A stretch of DNA of 7,449 nucleotides from Schleiferiaceae bacterium. Lineage in GTDB: Bacteria; Bacteroidota; Bacteroidia; Flavobacteriales; Schleiferiaceae. A program made the translations under genes and the position numbers. The stretch lies in contig JAOARK010000100.1 in assembly GCA_025210575.1 (NCBI GenBank), positions 1 through 7,449 of the forward strand, written 5' to 3'. The notes beneath the pieces are model-generated. The model saw only the letters and a program-made list of their open reading frames with translations, was not told the origin of the DNA and made no database searches. Below, in pieces: positions 5,403 to 7,449 of the stretch. How positions within the stretch are numbered: the stretch's first letter is position 1; each line of letters begins with the position of its first letter.

Positions 5403-5433
5403 AAGCCTCGACATAGTCGGGGCTTTTTCTTTT
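5403..5433. terminator. Intrinsic terminator after hppD, probably bidirectional
   Basis: A 10-bp stem (5403-5412 with 5416-5425, one T-G pair, 3-base loop ATA) is followed on the plus strand by TTTTTCTTTT. It ends the hmgA-hppD transcript. Its T-tract overlaps the stop codon of the convergent minus-strand gene. Read on the minus strand the same stem is followed by AATTTTAT, so it probably also stops that gene's transcript. Confidence 0.88.
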
Positions 5434-6205
5434 AAGGGAGTTTAAAGATAAAACCCAATCCAAAATTTAACAGCTGAGAGGGGTTGAATGTTCGCTGTTT
5501 GACCTCTACGATGTCTGGGTCTAACTTGTTATCATAGCTGTAATTGTAATGAATAGGACTGTTTAAAGGTAACTCGAGTTCAGTAAAAACACGGACTCCC
5601 ACATGAGGGTTTATGAAAGCGCTCATGCCTAAAGTGGGTATAATTGAAAAATAGCTGAGGCTTTGAATATCGTTGTGTTCTACCATTTCACTGTTGTAAT
5701 CTTCATCGCTAAGGTTTAGCCTTTGGTAGCCCTTTAATTCAACCCAATAATTTCCAAGGGAAAGCCCAGCAAAAGGTCTAAACCATTTTAGATCTAGGGA
5801 GTACTGATAGTTCACAAAAAAGCCTTGGTAGTAAAATTCAGTATAATCGGTAAAAAAATAACGATCATATCCCTGTGGGTTACCGGCAGGAAGGTTGCCG
5901 TAAATCTGGTTGTATTCGTAGTTGTAATTAAACGAGGTGTATCTCAATGCAAATCCATGATGCTTGTTTAAATCAAAACCGATGTAAAAAATTCCACCTG
6001 GTAATGGCTCGCCAGAACCATTCTTAAAATGAACAAAAGACTCTTCGTAATCAATTTGCTTTTCGCTGATTGGGTTCAAAGCTAAATGCACCGTGGCGTC
6101 AAAACCTATTCTAAATTTTTGATGAAATTTTGGTGAATCTTGAGCGCTAAGAAAACCATGTGCAATCAAAAATAGTGTAACAAAAAGGCGAGTGTAAACG
6201 TTCAT
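5432..6205 (-). CDS. Small outer-membrane beta-barrel protein of unknown function
   Basis: The product has 257 residues. A signal peptide (residues 1-21, ending Leu-Ser-Ala before Gln22) marks it for export. The mature part alternates short amphipathic strands with turns rich in Asn, Gly and Asp, for example FRIGFDATVHLAL, GGIFYIGFDLNKHHGFALRYT, FRPFAGLSLGNYWVEL, SIIPTLGMSAFINPHVGVRVFTELELPL. The last segment, LNFGLGFIFKLP, resembles a closing strand, though it does not end on the aromatic residue of the usual barrel signal. The stretch 89-135 is unusually aromatic (18 Tyr/Phe in 47 residues), as in membrane-facing girdles. This fits an 8-10 strand OmpA/OmpW-like or PorT-family barrel, but I recognise no specific family and can give no function. 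The ATG at 6205 has an A-rich leader. It is convergent with hppD and divergent from the DUF5686 gene, with a 89-base shared upstream region. Confidence 0.75.
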   Translation of the reverse strand: MNVYTRLFVTLFLIAHGFLSAQDSPKFHQKFRIGFDATVHLALNPISEKQIDYEESFVHFKNGSGEPLPGGIFYIGFDLNKHHGFALRYTSFNYNYEYNQIYGNLPAGNPQGYDRYFFTDYTEFYYQGFFVNYQYSLDLKWFRPFAGLSLGNYWVELKGYQRLNLSDEDYNSEMVEHNDIQSLSYFSIIPTLGMSAFINPHVGVRVFTELELPLNSPIHYNYSYDNKLDPDIVEVKQRTFNPSQLLNFGLGFIFKLP

Positions 6206-6221
6206 TTTTTAGATTCATCAA

Positions 6222-6250
6222 TTGGAAAGGCAACTTTAGTATAATTTTTG
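6222..6250 (+). promoter_or_regulatory. Candidate promoter of the DUF5686 gene
   Basis: TTG at 6222-6224, an 18-base spacer, and AATTTTTG at 6243-6250 match the -33 TTG / -7 TAnnTTTG pattern with one mismatch. This leaves a 44-base leader before the ATG at 6295. I found no equally good element on the minus strand for the divergent beta-barrel gene. Confidence 0.45.
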
Positions 6251-6294
6251 GTGTCTTTATATGAAACAATCATAATTATCAGCCAGTTCTAACT

Positions 6295-7449
6295 ATGAAA
6301 AAACTTTTATTCCTCTTGTTTTATTGCCCGCTATTCATGTGGGCACAATTAAGCCATGTTAATGGTGTGGTTTACGATAAGAAAACAAAAGAAACCCTAC
6401 CCTTCGTAAATATCACGGTAAACAACAGCAAGCTGGGCACAGCGGCCGATCTCGATGGTAAATTTCAGTTTTCCTCCACGTCAGAAGTGAAGACCTTGAA
6501 ATTTTCGTATATCGGTTATGAACCATTAGTAATCGAGATAAACTCTAATACTAAGATGCCTTTAGAGGTTTATTTAGTTGAAGATGATAACGAATTAGAT
6601 CAGATAGAATTAGTCGCAGGTGAGAATCCTGCGCATGAAATAATTCGAAAGGCTTCAAAGAATAGAAAGAAGAATAACCCTGAGGCTTTAGAGACTTTTG
6701 CCTATACTTCTTACAATAAATTTATAGTGACCTTTAAGGTAGATTCTGCAGCAGCAGCAATAGATACTAATTGGGTAAACAAATCAACAGATTCTGCTTC
6801 TTTTAGGGTCGATTCTAGCGGTTATGAATTGAAGGAGTTTTTTGATAGCCAACACCTTTTTTTGTTAGAATCTGTGAGCGAACGTAAATATAGTTCATCA
6901 CCTAAACGCAACAACGAGAAAGTGGTTGCCTCTAGGGTAAGCGGATTTCAGAATCCCACTTTTACACTGCTCGCCACCCAAATGCAAAGCTTTAGTTTCT
7001 ATAACGATTTTATAACCGTACTAGACAAAGATTATATCAATCCTATTTCAGGAGGAAGCACAAGTCGCTACATTTTTATTATTCAAGACACGGTAATATC
7101 TGGAAGCGATAGCACTTTCGTAATTACCTATCAACCCAAATTAAATAGCAAATTCGATGGTCTAACGGGTGTGCTTTACATTACTTCAGATGGCTGGGCA
7201 CTAAAGAACATTATTGCCAAGCCTGATGTTGAAGAAGGTTTGGGAATTGAGATTCAATCTAAAAGTGAAAAGATTGGTGATGTGTGGTTTCCAGTTCAGA
7301 TGAACTACGATTTTGTGTTTTACGATAGCGAAGATGTAGATTTCGGTGGAGCCGAACCTCAGGGAATTGGTCGGACTTATGTAAGTAAGATCAAACTCAA
7401 TGATGTCTATAAACGGAAAGATTTTAGTAGGCTGGAAGTTACCGTAACC
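6295..7449 (+). CDS. CarboxypepD_reg / DUF5686 family outer-membrane protein, N-terminal part
   Basis: The frame is open from the ATG at 6295 to the window edge, giving 385 residues of a longer protein; members of this family usually run to about 800-850. A signal peptide covers residues 1-17 (MKKLLFLLFYCPLFMWA before Gln18). The Cys at 11 is inside the hydrophobic core and not in a lipobox. Residues 22-105 form a carboxypeptidase-regulatory-like beta-sandwich (GVVYDKKTKETLPFVNI, GTAADLDGKFQF, LKFSYIGYEPL), as found at the N-terminus of many Bacteroidetes outer-membrane proteins. The DUF5686 signature follows: GENPAHEIIRKASKNRKKN (109-127) and FAYTSYNKF (135-143). The remaining residues are beta-rich; the C-terminal barrel expected in the family lies outside the window. 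The family's role is not established. No TonB box or plug domain is visible so far, so this is not a SusC-type transporter. A candidate promoter is at 6222-6250. Confidence 0.9.
   Translation, partial: MKKLLFLLFYCPLFMWAQLSHVNGVVYDKKTKETLPFVNITVNNSKLGTAADLDGKFQFSSTSEVKTLKFSYIGYEPLVIEINSNTKMPLEVYLVEDDNELDQIELVAGENPAHEIIRKASKNRKKNNPEALETFAYTSYNKFIVTFKVDSAAAAIDTNWVNKSTDSASFRVDSSGYELKEFFDSQHLFLLESVSERKYSSSPKRNNEKVVASRVSGFQNPTFTLLATQMQSFSFYNDFITVLDKDYINPISGGSTSRYIFIIQDTVISGSDSTFVITYQPKLNSKFDGLTGVLYITSDGWALKNIIAKPDVEEGLGIEIQSKSEKIGDVWFPVQMNYDFVFYDSEDVDFGGAEPQGIGRTYVSKIKLNDVYKRKDFSRLEVTVT

Noticed and set aside
6206..6294. Promoter for the minus-strand beta-barrel gene
   Set aside because: The best candidate on the minus strand (TGCCTTTC) has two mismatches to TAnnTTTG and no well-placed TTG, so I did not list it.

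Overview
This window looks like a piece of a marine or freshwater Bacteroidetes chromosome, most likely of the order Flavobacteriales. The signs are a moderately AT-rich sequence, starts without a Shine-Dalgarno sequence but with A-rich leaders, promoter -7 elements of the TAnnTTTG type, signal peptides that end in A/S followed by Gln, and a DUF5686 family outer-membrane protein. The order is inferred from these features; no rRNA or other marker gene is present.

Layout. At the left edge (1-76, minus strand) is the first part of a secreted protein, cut off by the window end, with a recognisable promoter upstream. Next on the minus strand are a secreted Blc-type lipocalin (181-711) and an SDR-type L-threonine 3-dehydrogenase (820-1776), the latter closed by a clear intrinsic terminator. 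A 132-bp divergent region separates these from a plus-strand block: trhO (tRNA U34 hydroxylase, 1909-2955), hmgA (homogentisate 1,2-dioxygenase, 3020-4177) and hppD (4-hydroxyphenylpyruvate dioxygenase, 4216-5382). An intrinsic terminator follows hppD and probably also serves the convergent minus-strand gene for a small outer-membrane beta-barrel protein (5432-6205). A divergent plus-strand gene then encodes the first 385 residues of a CarboxypepD_reg/DUF5686 protein (6295 to the window end).

How the genes work together. HppD turns 4-hydroxyphenylpyruvate into homogentisate and HmgA opens its ring to maleylacetoacetate, so these two genes are the core of tyrosine and phenylalanine breakdown. 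The divergent threonine dehydrogenase starts conversion of threonine to glycine and acetyl-CoA, so two amino-acid catabolic functions sit back to back. TrhO is a tRNA-modification enzyme but, like HppD and HmgA, uses O2. The flanking genes concern the cell envelope. No intergenic gap exceeds 300 bases.

I found no defence system, mobile element, CRISPR array or RNA gene, and nothing I would call a new biological system. The least expected signal is a short duplicated segment that flanks trhO (1821-1848 and 2931-2956).
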